Part shown: positions 9,286-18,674 of the stretch, in pieces
Position numbering within the stretch: the stretch's first letter is position 1
Layout: each line of letters opens with the position of its first letter
Source: Peptoniphilus sp034090345
GTDB taxonomy: Bacteria; Bacillota; Clostridia; Tissierellales; Peptoniphilaceae
DNA: 61,998 bases
Direction: 5' to 3'
NCBI RefSeq assembly: GCF_034090345.1
Contig: NZ_JAXDSS010000135.1
Coordinates: 1-61,998 of the forward strand
The notes under the pieces: generated by a model
What the model saw: the letters and a program-made list of their open reading frames with translations, nothing else
Database searches by the model: none
What the model was told of the DNA's origin: nothing
Translations under genes and position numbers: made by a program

Positions 9286-10497
9286 ATGATAAAATTTATT
9301 GGAGAAACTAAGTTTATAGAACTTGAAAAAGTTGAAAAGTTAGTTGAAGAAAAATCTAAAGAGTATTCAGATTACTTAGGGTGGACTGATGAATTTAATT
9401 CGACTTTTGAATTAGATAAGATATATGAATACGCACAAGAAATAAGAGATAAATACAAACTGATAGTGATTTGTGGTGCAGGTGGTTCATATACTGGTTC
9501 GAGAGCGATAATAGAAAGCGTGCAGGGAGAATTAAGAGATGAACCCAAGATCATATTTTTGGGGCATGATTTGTCTTCGAGATATTTGAGAACAGCTTTA
9601 AAATTAATCGATAACTACGAAGCTTGTATAATCGTAATTTCAAAATCCGGAGAAACTCTTGAGACAAATATAGGCTATCAATTGGTAAGAGAAGGCTTTA
9701 AAAAAAAGTATACCGATGTTTCTGATAGAATCTATGTGATAACTAATTGTAACTCGGGATATCTATATGATATATCAAAAAAAGAAGGCTATAAGAGGCT
9801 TACAGTTCCCAAGAATGTAGGTGGAAGATATTCACTCCACACATCAGTAGGGTTGTTACCTATGGCGGCGGCGGGAATAAACATAGATGAATTTCTAAGA
9901 GGGATAAGAGATTACAAACGAAAATTAGTTACATTCGATAATCCTTCTGTTCAATATGCTCTGTCGAGGAAAGAGTTTTATGACACCGGGAAGAATAAAG
10001 AGTTTTTAGTTTCATATGATCCGAGTTTAAAATTTTTACAAGAATGGTATGTGCAGTTGTTTGGAGAGAGTGAAGGGAAGAGTAATGATGTTATTTTTCC
10101 TACATATTTGACAAACACAACAGATCTCCACTCAATTGGGCAGTATATTCAAGAAGGCCCCGGAGATCTATTTGAGACGGTACTATTTGTAAATGAAAAT
10201 AAAATAGATTTAGAAGTAAATCTGGAAGAGTTCAGCAATGACTATGCGGGCTTGAATAAATATAGCTTAAACAATATAAATAAAGCGGTGATGGAAGCCA
10301 CTAAAGTTGCTCATTCAAAAAATAATATAGACACTCTTATGATTGAGATAAATAAGATAGATGAGTATAACTTAGGTCAATTAGTTTACTTTTTTATGTA
10401 CGCATGCTTCGTATCTTCAGTTTTGTTTGGAGCAAATCCATTCAATCAGCCAGGCGTTGAGCAATATAAACAAATATATAAAAAATTATTGAGATAA
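9286..10497 (+). CDS. pgi: Glucose-6-phosphate isomerase
   Basis: Interconverts glucose 6-phosphate and fructose 6-phosphate in glycolysis. Signature stretches are GAGGSYTGSRA, ISKSGETLETN (sugar-phosphate binding), NVGGRYS, TNTTDLHSIGQYIQEG (catalytic Glu/His region) and the C-terminal NPFNQPGVEQYK (active-site Lys). At 403 residues it is clearly shorter than the ~450 of most Firmicutes enzymes, mainly from a compact N-terminus and trimmed loops, but all motifs are present. It follows the phosphatase gene with no gap and is closed by a terminator. The lower glycolysis genes are in a separate operon at 28.6-35.4 kb. Confidence 0.92.
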   Translation: MIKFIGETKFIELEKVEKLVEEKSKEYSDYLGWTDEFNSTFELDKIYEYAQEIRDKYKLIVICGAGGSYTGSRAIIESVQGELRDEPKIIFLGHDLSSRYLRTALKLIDNYEACIIVISKSGETLETNIGYQLVREGFKKKYTDVSDRIYVITNCNSGYLYDISKKEGYKRLTVPKNVGGRYSLHTSVGLLPMAAAGINIDEFLRGIRDYKRKLVTFDNPSVQYALSRKEFYDTGKNKEFLVSYDPSLKFLQEWYVQLFGESEGKSNDVIFPTYLTNTTDLHSIGQYIQEGPGDLFETVLFVNENKIDLEVNLEEFSNDYAGLNKYSLNNINKAVMEATKVAHSKNNIDTLMIEINKIDEYNLGQLVYFFMYACFVSSVLFGANPFNQPGVEQYKQIYKKLLR

Positions 10498-10526
10498 TCT
10501 ATTCGAACGGAATAGGTTATTTTTTT
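10494..10526 (+). terminator. Terminator after pgi
   Basis: The stem ATAATCTATTC/GAATAGGTTAT (10494-10504 with 10510-10520) has a 5-base loop and is followed by seven T. Confidence 0.85.
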
Positions 10527-10602
10527 GTGGGAAATTATAAAATTTTTAAATGCAAACAGTTATTGAACAAATGAATTTTCCAAAAGGGGTAATTAAATTA
10601 AA

Positions 10603-10630
10603 TTGGAGTGGAATAAAGGAAAAATAAAAT
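10603..10630 (+). promoter_or_regulatory. Possible promoter of the AraC-ABC-ECF operon
   Basis: TTGGAG at 10603-10608 and TAAAAT at 10625-10630 are 16 bases apart. An overlapping TATACT at 10632-10637 is an alternative -10. Either supports initiation downstream of 10637 and hence the later of the two possible starts of the regulator gene. Confidence 0.35.
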
Positions 10631-10678
10631 GTATACTGGTAACAAATGATATGCGTTATCAATTGTGAGGATGAATTT

Positions 10679-11638
10679 ATGAAGCAGATGAAAAAAATTT
10701 TGATGGAAAAAATGAATTTGGATTATATAGGACAGAGCCACGGGCTTTTGAAATTTAGATATAAGAAGGCAAAAGACAGTTTTAATTATTTGGCGAAGTT
10801 ATTTGATGGGATATATTTGGTTTTGACTGATTACAGAGACACATATACTTATGAAGTTTCTGGGGGGTTTAATATTAAATCAATGAATTTGTCATACTGC
10901 TTAGAGGGGCAGATGAAGTCTCAGTTGCCTACCACTAATGAGGTATCTTTTCTAACAAAACATTCATTTACTGTGGACTGCATAGCCAAGCACTGTGCAG
11001 AGGCTAAATTTCCGGAAGGGCATCTAAAAAATTTAGAATATTTTATTTCAATTGAAGAGATAAGCGAAGAAACTGAAAAAATTTTTGAAAGCTTCGGAGT
11101 TTCTATAAGAGAAATATATGAGAAATTTAGTGAAGAGAAGTTGGCTGTGCTTAAAAAGGATTTAGGAATCGAAAAGATTTTTAAAAATTTTACTGGAGAA
11201 GAATTTTTTAATATTAATAGATACAGAATAGCTCTTTTAGAAACACTTTTCTATTTAAAAGACATTCAGTTATCTGAAGAAAATGAATTCGTATATTTGC
11301 CAAAGATACATATAGAAAAAGTACAGCAGGTTCAAAAATTGATAACTGGTGATTTTAGAAAAAAATACACTGTTGATGAGTTGGCGAGCATTGTGAACAT
11401 TTCAAAGACTTATCTGAATAGAGCTTTCAAGGAAGTTTATGGAGATAGCATCCATGCTTATTTAATAGACAAGAGAATAGAATATGCAAAGGAACAGATG
11501 AGATTGAGCAAAATTAGCATAACAGAGATTGCAGAGAGTGTTGGTTATGCAAATGCGAGTAAGTTTGCAGATATGTTTAGAAAATATGAGGGCATTAGTC
11601 CTAGAGTATACAGAGGAGGGTTGAAATATGATTTATAA
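10679..11638 (+). CDS. AraC-family transcriptional regulator
   Basis: The C-terminal ~100 residues hold two helix-turn-helix motifs of the AraC/XylS type (YTVDELASIVNISKTYLNRAFKEVYG and ISITEIAESVGYANASKFADMFRKYEGISPR). The N-terminal ~200 residues form a ligand-sensing part I do not recognise. The reading frame is open back to ATG 10646. I prefer ATG 10679 because GAGG lies 8 bases before it and a likely -10 box sits at 10625-10637, whereas 10646 has no ribosome binding site. It is the first gene of a long operon: its end overlaps the first ABC gene by 11 bases. AraC regulators in this setting often activate siderophore or metallophore uptake genes, so iron-responsive control is a reasonable guess only. 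Confidence 0.87.
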   Translation: MKQMKKILMEKMNLDYIGQSHGLLKFRYKKAKDSFNYLAKLFDGIYLVLTDYRDTYTYEVSGGFNIKSMNLSYCLEGQMKSQLPTTNEVSFLTKHSFTVDCIAKHCAEAKFPEGHLKNLEYFISIEEISEETEKIFESFGVSIREIYEKFSEEKLAVLKKDLGIEKIFKNFTGEEFFNINRYRIALLETLFYLKDIQLSEENEFVYLPKIHIEKVQQVQKLITGDFRKKYTVDELASIVNISKTYLNRAFKEVYGDSIHAYLIDKRIEYAKEQMRLSKISITEIAESVGYANASKFADMFRKYEGISPRVYRGGLKYDL

Positions 11639-13367
11639 AAAGTTAAAGGAGTATGTGCCGGAAAAGATTCACTTAGTTTATAGCGGAATTCTGTTGACCA
11701 TAATATCTTCAGCATGTATGGCAGCATCGTATTGGCATTTGTACAAATTATTGAACTTTCTTTTAGTTGAGAAGAGAGTTGTAGATGCTGTGAACATTGC
11801 AGGATATATATTAGGGTTTTTGATAGCAAATGCAATTGTTTATTTTATGAGTCTTTGGTGCACACACTTGGTGGCGTTTAGATTGGAGACGAATTTAAAA
11901 AAGAGGGGGATAGACAATCTTATGAGAGCTTCATTTTCATTTTATGACAAGAATGAATCCGGAAGAATTCGTAAGATAATAGATGGCAATACGGCTTTAA
12001 CTCATATGAGTGTGGCACATTTAATTCCGGACTTGGCGACAGCGATATTCACTCCATTGTTTTCTTTAATTTTGACTTTTGTGATAGATTATAGACTCGG
12101 AATTTTATTTATTATAACTGTAATCGTTGGGGGAATTATCGGTAAGGGAATGATGGGCGAGACTGAATTTATGGGCAAGTATATGCTTGCACAAGAGAGA
12201 ATGACTTCGGGTGCTGTTGAATATGTCAGAGGAATGAGCGTTTTAAAGATATTTAAAGCAAATATCAGGTCATTAAAGGAGTTTTACAATTCTATTTTGG
12301 ACTATTCAGAAATGGCCCTTTCATACAGCATGAGTTGTAGAGTGCCTTATGTAGTGTTCCAAATGTTTTTTAATTCTATCTTTTTAATTTTGATACCTGC
12401 GTCAATATATTTCATATCAAGAGGAGAAAATATATATGAGATAGCGGCTAAAGTGATTTTCTATGTATCTATGTGTGGAGTAATTTTTAATGCATTCATG
12501 AAGATAATGTATGTGGGGATGTATCAATACCAAGCGACATCTTCAATTAAAAAGATTGAAGATTTATTTACAGATATGAAACAAAATAGTTTATCTCATG
12601 GTGAACTTAAAGAGATTGAAAATTGCGATATAACTTTTGAGAATGTCAGCTTTGGATATGAAGAAAATATGATTTTAAACAACCTTTCATTTGAGTTAAA
12701 GCAATGTAAGACGTATGCATTGGTTGGAGCCTCCGGAAGTGGTAAGTCCACAATAGTTAAGTTGATTTCAGGATTTTATCCTGTAAATAGCGGCAAGATT
12801 TTGATAGGTGGACATTCAATAGATGAATATACAGAAGATACCATAGTGAAGAACATAGCGAATGTGTTCCAAGATTCAAAACTTTTTAAAATGTCAATAT
12901 TTGACAATGTAAAAGTTGGGAATAAAGATGCAACTCGTGAAGAGATTATGGAAGCTTTACACTTGGCACAATGTGATGAGATATTGGACAAGTTTAAAGA
13001 GAGAGAGAATGTAGTTATCGGCACAAAGGGAGTTTATTTATCCGGTGGCGAAACTCAACGTATAGCTATAGCCAGAGCCATTTTAAAAGATGCCAAGATT
13101 ATAATTTTAGATGAGGCGAGTGCGGCAGCTGATCCGGAAAATGAATATGAATTACAAAAGGCCTTTGCCAATTTAATGAAGGGCAAGACAGTAATTATGA
13201 TAGCACACAGATTGAGTTCTATAAGAAATGTGGACGAAATTTTGGTTGTGCAAGATGGAAAGATAATTGAACGAGGTAATGATGCTGAATTGATGGCTAA
13301 AGATTCAGTATATAGAAGTTATCAGGAAAAATTTAGACAAGCTAATGATTGGAAGGTGAGAAAATGA
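11628..13367 (+). CDS. ABC transporter, fused membrane and ATPase domains (subunit 1 of a heterodimer; IrtA/YbtP-like)
   Basis: A type IV (exporter-fold) half-transporter of 579 residues. Six membrane segments occupy about residues 15-300. The nucleotide-binding domain (about 330-570) has Walker A GASGSGKST, Q-loop NVFQDSKLF, signature LSGGETQR and Walker B IIILDEASAAAD. The D-loop is SAAAD rather than SALD, a mild deviation often seen in one partner of heterodimers. It overlaps both the AraC gene and the second ABC gene, so the pair is tightly coupled. Exporter-fold pairs next to an AraC gene recall YbtPQ/IrtAB, which import siderophores despite their fold. Drug export is the alternative. 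Confidence 0.88.
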   Translation: MIYKKLKEYVPEKIHLVYSGILLTIISSACMAASYWHLYKLLNFLLVEKRVVDAVNIAGYILGFLIANAIVYFMSLWCTHLVAFRLETNLKKRGIDNLMRASFSFYDKNESGRIRKIIDGNTALTHMSVAHLIPDLATAIFTPLFSLILTFVIDYRLGILFIITVIVGGIIGKGMMGETEFMGKYMLAQERMTSGAVEYVRGMSVLKIFKANIRSLKEFYNSILDYSEMALSYSMSCRVPYVVFQMFFNSIFLILIPASIYFISRGENIYEIAAKVIFYVSMCGVIFNAFMKIMYVGMYQYQATSSIKKIEDLFTDMKQNSLSHGELKEIENCDITFENVSFGYEENMILNNLSFELKQCKTYALVGASGSGKSTIVKLISGFYPVNSGKILIGGHSIDEYTEDTIVKNIANVFQDSKLFKMSIFDNVKVGNKDATREEIMEALHLAQCDEILDKFKERENVVIGTKGVYLSGGETQRIAIARAILKDAKIIILDEASAAADPENEYELQKAFANLMKGKTVIMIAHRLSSIRNVDEILVVQDGKIIERGNDAELMAKDSVYRSYQEKFRQANDWKVRK

Positions 13368-15082
13368 ACTGGTTAAAAAATAAATTTGCTCTGACTGAAA
13401 AGGGAGCAAGGGGAGTTATAAAAGCTATAAGGGCATCTGTGCTGGTGAATTTTTCACTTATGTCTGCCATGGTGGCGATATTGTTTTTCGTAGATAGTTT
13501 GCTAAAAGGAAATTCTGTAGAAAATAAAACTTACTACATAATTATTTTTGCGATTGTGGTAGTGATGTACATTGTGCTGAATTTAGAATATAAGAGAACT
13601 TTTAACACTACCTACGCTGAGGCAAAGGATTTGAGAATAGCAATTGCAGACCAACTCAAGAAGATGCCGATATCATATTTCTCAAAGCATGATATATCAG
13701 ATGTGGCTCAAACTATAATGCAAGATGTGCTCGATTTGGAACATAGCGTGTCCCATGCAATTCCAAGAGTGGTAGCAACGGCAATATTTTTAACTATCAT
13801 AGCGACTATGATGTTGCTTTCAAATTGGAAATTAGGCGTTGCGGCTATGGTTCCTATGTTGATTGGAATATTGATGTTAATTATGTCTAAGAATAACCAA
13901 AAGGTTTGGAGTGAAAAATTCTTTTGGAAACTTAGAAAGAATGCAGAAATATTTCAAGAGAATATAGAGATGCAACAAGAGATAAAAAGTTACGGTATGG
14001 CATCGGAAAAGAAAGATGAAGTATATGCTGCAATAGAAGACAGCGAGGATATGCATATAAAGGCAGAAATAAGACAGGCTTTGCCGGTGTTGAGTTCTTT
14101 TTCGGTTATTAAATTTGCAATAGGTGCTGTGGTATTGGTGGGTTCTATGATGCTTGCCAAAAATGAAGTTGAGCTAATCTATGTAATAGGATTTTTAATT
14201 GGTTCAGTTAAGTTAATAGACAGCATTGGAGCTATGGATGAAAATTTAGCTGAGTTATTCTATATAGATGCAAGGACTAAACGTATAAATGCTTTAAAAG
14301 ATACTAAAATACAAACGGGGAAGGATGTTGAATTGAGAAAATTCGACATAGAATTTAAAAATATATCTTTCGGATACAATTCTGATGTGAGAGTATTGGA
14401 TGGAGTTTCATTTGTAGCTAAGCAGGGTGATGTTACAGCGATAGTCGGACCTTCAGGATGTGGCAAGACTACTATATTACGTCTTATATCCAGACTATTT
14501 GACTATGATTCAGGCAATATAGAGATTGATGGATATGACATTAAAAAAATTTCAACTGATTCTTTATTTGAGAATGTATCAATGGTATTTCAAGATGTAA
14601 TTCTTTTTAATGCCTCTATTATGGAGAATATAAGGATAGGTAGACAGGATGCAACTGATGAAGAGATAATGGAAGCGGCGAAGACTGCAAATTGTGATGA
14701 ATTTATAAGGAAGTTACCTAATGGATATCAGACGCTCATTGGTGAAAATGGAAGTAAGCTATCAGGGGGAGAAAGGCAGAGACTTTCAATAGCAAGAGCA
14801 TTTTTAAAAGATGCTCCAATATTACTCTTAGATGAAATCAGTGCATCTTTAGACGTAGATAATGAGATGAAGATACAAGAGAGTTTAAATAAACTTATAG
14901 TTGGAAAAACTGTAGTCATTATTTCGCACAGACTAAAGTCAGTAGAGATGGTGGATAAAATAATAGTTATGGATAAGGGCAAGATAAACGCACAGGGAAC
15001 TCATAGAGAACTAATGGAAAAATCCAAACTATACAACAGACTCATAGAAAAATCAAACTTGACAGAAAAGTTCACTTATTGA
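13364..15082 (+). CDS. ABC transporter, fused membrane and ATPase domains (subunit 2 of a heterodimer; IrtB/YbtQ-like)
   Basis: Partner half-transporter of the preceding gene. The membrane domain covers about 20-300. The ATPase domain (about 325-570) has Walker A GPSGCGKTT, Q-loop MVFQDVILF, signature LSGGERQR, Walker B ILLLDEISASLD and a switch His (IISHRLKS). ATG 13364 is preferred: it overlaps the stop of subunit 1 (ATGA) and has GGAAGGTGAG just upstream. An in-frame upstream TTG at 13349 has no good site. Both subunits have an intact Walker B glutamate, so both ATP sites could be active. A small gene for an ECF-type substrate-binding membrane protein follows after 10 bases. Confidence 0.88.
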   Translation: MNWLKNKFALTEKGARGVIKAIRASVLVNFSLMSAMVAILFFVDSLLKGNSVENKTYYIIIFAIVVVMYIVLNLEYKRTFNTTYAEAKDLRIAIADQLKKMPISYFSKHDISDVAQTIMQDVLDLEHSVSHAIPRVVATAIFLTIIATMMLLSNWKLGVAAMVPMLIGILMLIMSKNNQKVWSEKFFWKLRKNAEIFQENIEMQQEIKSYGMASEKKDEVYAAIEDSEDMHIKAEIRQALPVLSSFSVIKFAIGAVVLVGSMMLAKNEVELIYVIGFLIGSVKLIDSIGAMDENLAELFYIDARTKRINALKDTKIQTGKDVELRKFDIEFKNISFGYNSDVRVLDGVSFVAKQGDVTAIVGPSGCGKTTILRLISRLFDYDSGNIEIDGYDIKKISTDSLFENVSMVFQDVILFNASIMENIRIGRQDATDEEIMEAAKTANCDEFIRKLPNGYQTLIGENGSKLSGGERQRLSIARAFLKDAPILLLDEISASLDVDNEMKIQESLNKLIVGKTVVIISHRLKSVEMVDKIIVMDKGKINAQGTHRELMEKSKLYNRLIEKSNLTEKFTY

Positions 15083-15092
15083 GGAGGAAATT

Positions 15093-15680
15093 ATGGATAA
15101 AAAAGGATTGGAAGTTAAAGATTTAATAAATGCGGGATTATTTTCGATCTTACTTACAGCACTTTACTGGTGTGGAGGAATGATAGGGTTTATTCCGGTC
15201 TTGATGCCTGTAGTACCATTCGTTGGAGCGCTTGTTTCTGCGCCGGTATTTATGCTGTATTCAACCAAGATTAAGAAATTCGGTATGGTTTTAATACTTG
15301 GAATAGTGGTGGGTCTTGTATTTATGATGAGCGGACACGGTCCTTATGTATTGCCGGGAACAGTGGTTACAGCTTTGATTTCTGAATACATTATTAAGTC
15401 CGGAAATTACAAGAGTATTAAGAAAGCTAGACTTGCATATACAGTTTTTGCGGTGTTTGCCGGATTTAATTTAATACCTATATTTTTTGCTAGAGAAGCT
15501 TATATTAAGCAAATTATAGCAATGGGATATCCTAAAGAATTTGTCAACAAGATGTTATCAGTCATGCCAACTTGGTCATTTATACCTATAGTGCTAATGG
15601 GGTGCCTTGGTGGATATATAGGAGCGACATTCGGAATAAAAATGTTAAACAAACATTTTAAGAGAGCGAATATGATCTGA
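15093..15680 (+). CDS. MptD/Trep_Strep-family ECF transporter S component
   Basis: A very hydrophobic 195-residue protein with about five or six membrane segments. It ends in the basic motif MLNKHFKRANMI, typical of the Trep_Strep family (found in many copies in Treponema denticola and in streptococci), now annotated as putative ECF S components. S components bind the substrate and dock on the shared T and ATPase subunits, which here follow directly (ATG overlapping the stop). The substrate of this family is not established to my knowledge. Linkage to an AraC regulator and YbtPQ-like ABC genes suggests a metallophore, metal or related cofactor, which is inference. Confidence 0.8.
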   Translation: MDKKGLEVKDLINAGLFSILLTALYWCGGMIGFIPVLMPVVPFVGALVSAPVFMLYSTKIKKFGMVLILGIVVGLVFMMSGHGPYVLPGTVVTALISEYIIKSGNYKSIKKARLAYTVFAVFAGFNLIPIFFAREAYIKQIIAMGYPKEFVNKMLSVMPTWSFIPIVLMGCLGGYIGATFGIKMLNKHFKRANMI

Positions 15681-16369
15681 TGTTTGATTTTAGAACTAAA
15701 CTTATTATGACTGTGACTTTGTCTACGGTATGTATTTCGGGGAATTTAGAATATAAAGCTCCTCTATTAGCGTATTCTTTGGTAGCATTTCCATTTGTAT
15801 TATTGCTTGAAAAAAAGAAGTATAAAATGTATATAAAGGGGTTACTTGCAATAGCTATATCTATTTTTTTGACAAAGAATTTTGAAGAGGGAATGGGAGT
15901 TTTATCTCTAATTGCATTAATACTTGGAAGCATAGTTAGAAGAATGTTGCCGGGGATAATGATGGGGTACTACGCAATATCCACAACAACTATGTCGGAC
16001 TTGGTGGCGGCTTTAAAGGCTTGGCACTTGCCGGATGAACTCATAATACCTATAGCCGTCATGTTTAGATTTTTCTATTCACTACAAATAGATTTACAGT
16101 TTATAAATGATGGAATGAAGATGTACGGGATCACTATATCTAATTTTTTCAAAGACCCAATTAGATATTTTGAATTTAAAGTAGTACCATTGTTCATGGT
16201 TGCTTCAAAAACTGCGGACGATGTCTCCATATCTGCAATGAGCAGAGGACTTGTAGTTGGGAGAGAAAGGAGCTCTATATCTAACACAAAACTTAAAACT
16301 ATAGATTACTTGGTGATTTTAGGGTGTGTTGTAGTGTTTGGAATATTTATTAGAGGTAAGTATGCTTGA
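15680..16369 (+). CDS. ECF transporter T component (EcfT/CbiQ-like energy-coupling membrane protein)
   Basis: The 229-residue membrane protein has four or five hydrophobic segments. Two cytoplasmic regions match the CbiQ family; the more telling is DDVSISAMSRGLVVG, a variant of the conserved Ala-Arg-Gly coupling-helix motif that contacts the ATPases. Its ATG lies inside the stop of the S-component gene, and its 3' end overlaps the ATPase start at 16362 by 8 bases. So S, T and A form one module of the group I type (dedicated rather than shared subunits). The A subunit is frameshifted, so whether this T component is energised is in doubt. Confidence 0.8.
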   Translation: MFDFRTKLIMTVTLSTVCISGNLEYKAPLLAYSLVAFPFVLLLEKKKYKMYIKGLLAIAISIFLTKNFEEGMGVLSLIALILGSIVRRMLPGIMMGYYAISTTTMSDLVAALKAWHLPDELIIPIAVMFRFFYSLQIDLQFINDGMKMYGITISNFFKDPIRYFEFKVVPLFMVASKTADDVSISAMSRGLVVGRERSSISNTKLKTIDYLVILGCVVVFGIFIRGKYA

Positions 16370-17739
16370 ATTTAAAAATGTGAATTTAAAATATGCAGAA
16401 GATACAGTTCTGGATGGAATTTCAATGCAGTTTGAAAAAGGGACAATAAATGTAATAACAGGTAATTCAGGTTCAGGCAAGAGTTCTATTATGAAACTTA
16501 TAAATGGAGTTATACCCAACTTTACAAATGCTGATTTTAGTGGAGAGATACTTCTTAATAAGAAAAATATCTATGAACTTGACATAGCAAAACGGAGTGA
16601 GAGTATATCGACGGTGTTTCAAAATCCTAAAAGCCAATTTTTTTCAATAGACAGCTTTGATGAAATAGCATTTGCATTAGAAAACAGAAACATTCCAAGA
16701 GATAAGATAATAGAGACTATAGAAGAGTATTCAACTCTTCTAAATACAAAACATCTGCTTGGAAAAAATATTTTTAAATTGTCCGGCGGTCAAAGGCAAC
16801 TCGTAGCTATAACCGGAGTGGCTGTTTATGGATGGCGAAGTTTATATTTTCGATGAACCGTCTTCGTCTTTGGACGGAAGCTCAATAGATGAGTTTAAAA
16901 ATGTTATAGAAAAGCTACGAGACATGGGCAAGATAATTATAATAGCTGAGCATAGGTTATATTTTTTAAAAGAACTCATGGACAAGTTGTACATCTTGAA
17001 CAAAGGGAGAGTTACAGAGTTAAATAAAGACGATATAAGAGAAGAAACTGTATCTACATATGAACTTAGAACTCTTGAAAAAATAGTTAAAGAGAATGTG
17101 GACTGTGAATGGAGTAAAACGAACGTCTATGAAAAGCATGCTCCACGTGGAGCATTGGAGATGCGAGACTACAAGTTTTGCTATGAGAGAGGCAAAGTTT
17201 TGTTCGACATGGATTTGTCGATTGATAGAGGGATAAATTTTATAGTTGGAGAGAACGGAATAGGAAAGACAACTTTTATAAGGAGTTTGTGCGGCCTTAA
17301 TAAAAAATTTAAAGGAAAGACATTTTACAATGGAGAGAGAATAAAAAGACCACAGGATTATATTTCACTGGTCATGCAAGATGTGAACTATCAAATTTTT
17401 ACAGAAAGTGTTTGGGAAGAACTCTCTTTGGCGACCGAAGATAATTTAAGTAAGGAGAGAGTGCTAAGAGTTTTAAACTTATTTGAAAAGAAAGACTCTC
17501 ACCCACAAAGTTTATCGGGCGGAGAAAAACAGAGGTTATTAATTGCAAATGCTATTTTATCGGACAAGCCAATAGTGGTTTTAGACGAGCCGACGAGCGG
17601 GTTGTGCAATAAGACCATGAAATCTGTTGTAAACCTTTTGGATATGTTAAAAGAACGAGATAAAATTGTTATAGTAGTTACGCATGACTATGAATTTATT
17701 AAAAATTCAAATGGTAAAGTTATAGAATTTGTGCACTAA
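16362..17739 (+). pseudogene. Double-domain ECF/ABC ATPase interrupted by a +1 frameshift
   Basis: Two ATP-binding cassettes lie in tandem, as in fused EcfAA' proteins. Cassette 1 has Walker A GNSGSGKSS, Q-loop TVFQNPKSQFF and signature LSGGQRQ. Just after AITGVAV the frame slips: the continuation MDGEVYIFDEPSSSLDG (Walker B and D-loop) is in the +1 frame, so a single extra T in the triplet at 16825-16827 explains the break. Cassette 2 (about 17150-17730) is intact, with GENGIGKTT, Q-loop VMQDVNYQIF, signature LSGGEKQR and Walker B IVVLDEPTSG. The first reading frame would stop at 16856. A second could restart at ATG 16828, which has GGAG 9 bases upstream. The ATG at 16362 has AGAGGT upstream and is preferred to an earlier in-frame start. 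It could be a real mutation, an assembly error or a tolerated split. Confidence 0.8.
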
Positions 17740-17750
17740 ATAAATTTATC

Positions 17751-17786
17751 ATAGAGCTACGATGATTGAGCAGCTCTTATTTTTTG
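17751..17786 (+). terminator. Terminator closing the AraC-ABC-ECF operon
   Basis: The stem with core AGAGCT/AGCTCT (17753-17758 with 17772-17777) has a 13-base loop and is followed by TATTTTTTG. Confidence 0.6.
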
Positions 17787-17830
17787 TATAAATAAGTGTA
17801 GTAAAAATAAAATAAGGATAGATATTTTCA

Positions 17831-17859
17831 AAAATGAGATAGGGCGAGATAATCGCCCT
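17831..17859 (-). terminator. Possible terminator of the nitroreductase gene
   Basis: On the minus strand AGGGCGA and TCGCCCT (17841-17859) form a 7-bp GC-rich stem, followed a few bases later by a short T run. The T run is short and displaced, so confidence is modest. Confidence 0.45.
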
Positions 17860-17865
17860 GAAATT

Positions 17866-18384
17866 TTAGAATGTGTTGTAGTGAATTTTTTCGTCAACTT
17901 CAAAATCTTTTCTTTTTCTAACTCTCTCGTTTCCATAGCCTACCGGGATCATACAAACGGCTTTTAAATTTTTAGGGAAGTTTAGGAAGCTTTTTAAGTA
18001 AGCTTGTATTTCTTCGCCATTAGATGCTTCGCCTTCTTTTAGGTTAACCCAGCAAGTGTCCAAACCTTCTTCTTTAGCAAGAAGTTGGAAATAAGCCGCA
18101 GAAATTGCGCTTTCTTCAACCCAAGTTGTAGTAGTTTCAGTATTTGCAAGGATTACTATAGCCATTGGGACATCAGCTATGTACTTTGTTGAGAAAGAGC
18201 CGACGCCTGAAAGTTTTTCTAAAACTTCTTTATCATCCACCACTAAAAATTCAACCGGCCTTGCACTCTTATAAGATGGACCCATAAGTGAATATTTTAA
18301 TAACTCTTTTACTAATTCTTTATCAACAGCATCTTCTTTATATTGTCTGATACTTCTTCTCTCTTTAATTAAATCTTTTAACAT
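17866..18384 (-). CDS. Nitroreductase-family FMN flavoprotein
   Basis: The 172-residue protein matches the short nitroreductase family. It has an N-terminal RRSIRQY (FMN phosphate contact), PSYKSARPVEFLVVDD, a central Ala-rich helix region (SAISAAYFQLLAKEEGLDTCWVNL) and the C-terminal VGYGNERVRKRK. Such proteins reduce nitro-aromatics, quinones or flavins with NAD(P)H; the natural substrate is not evident. The ATG at 18384 has GAGGTG a few bases upstream. The gene is monocistronic, convergent with the ECF operon. Confidence 0.87.
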   Translation of the reverse strand: MLKDLIKERRSIRQYKEDAVDKELVKELLKYSLMGPSYKSARPVEFLVVDDKEVLEKLSGVGSFSTKYIADVPMAIVILANTETTTTWVEESAISAAYFQLLAKEEGLDTCWVNLKEGEASNGEEIQAYLKSFLNFPKNLKAVCMIPVGYGNERVRKRKDFEVDEKIHYNTF

Positions 18385-18639
18385 ATTTCACCTCGTATTT
18401 TAAATAATCAATTTTGCTATTTATACCAAAATAAACAGTTTCATAAACCCTTAATTACATGATAAATAAGAAAAATAGAAAATACAAATTTAAATTAAAA
18501 CAAGGGTGGATTGTTTAAGATACAAAGACTGTTAGTGTGAAGATTACATAACAAATGAAAACGTGTTTTCAAAAAAAATGTTCTGATATTAATCCGAGTA
18601 GAATTAAAAATAAAATTTTAAAAAAAATTATGAAAAGGC

Positions 18640-18668
18640 TTGCAATATATCTGAAGAGGTGTTATTAT
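18640..18668 (+). promoter_or_regulatory. Orphan extended -10 promoter
   Basis: TTGCAA at 18640-18645, a 17-base spacer and TATTAT at 18663-18668 preceded by TGT (extended -10) make a good sigma-A promoter. No credible gene lies downstream before a strong terminator 64 bases later. Confidence 0.5.
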
Positions 18669-18674
18669 TACATT

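Noticed and set aside
16338..16361. Earlier in-frame start for the ECF ATPase
   Set aside because: It has no ribosome binding site and lies deep in the T-component gene; ATG 16362 with AGAGGT fits better.
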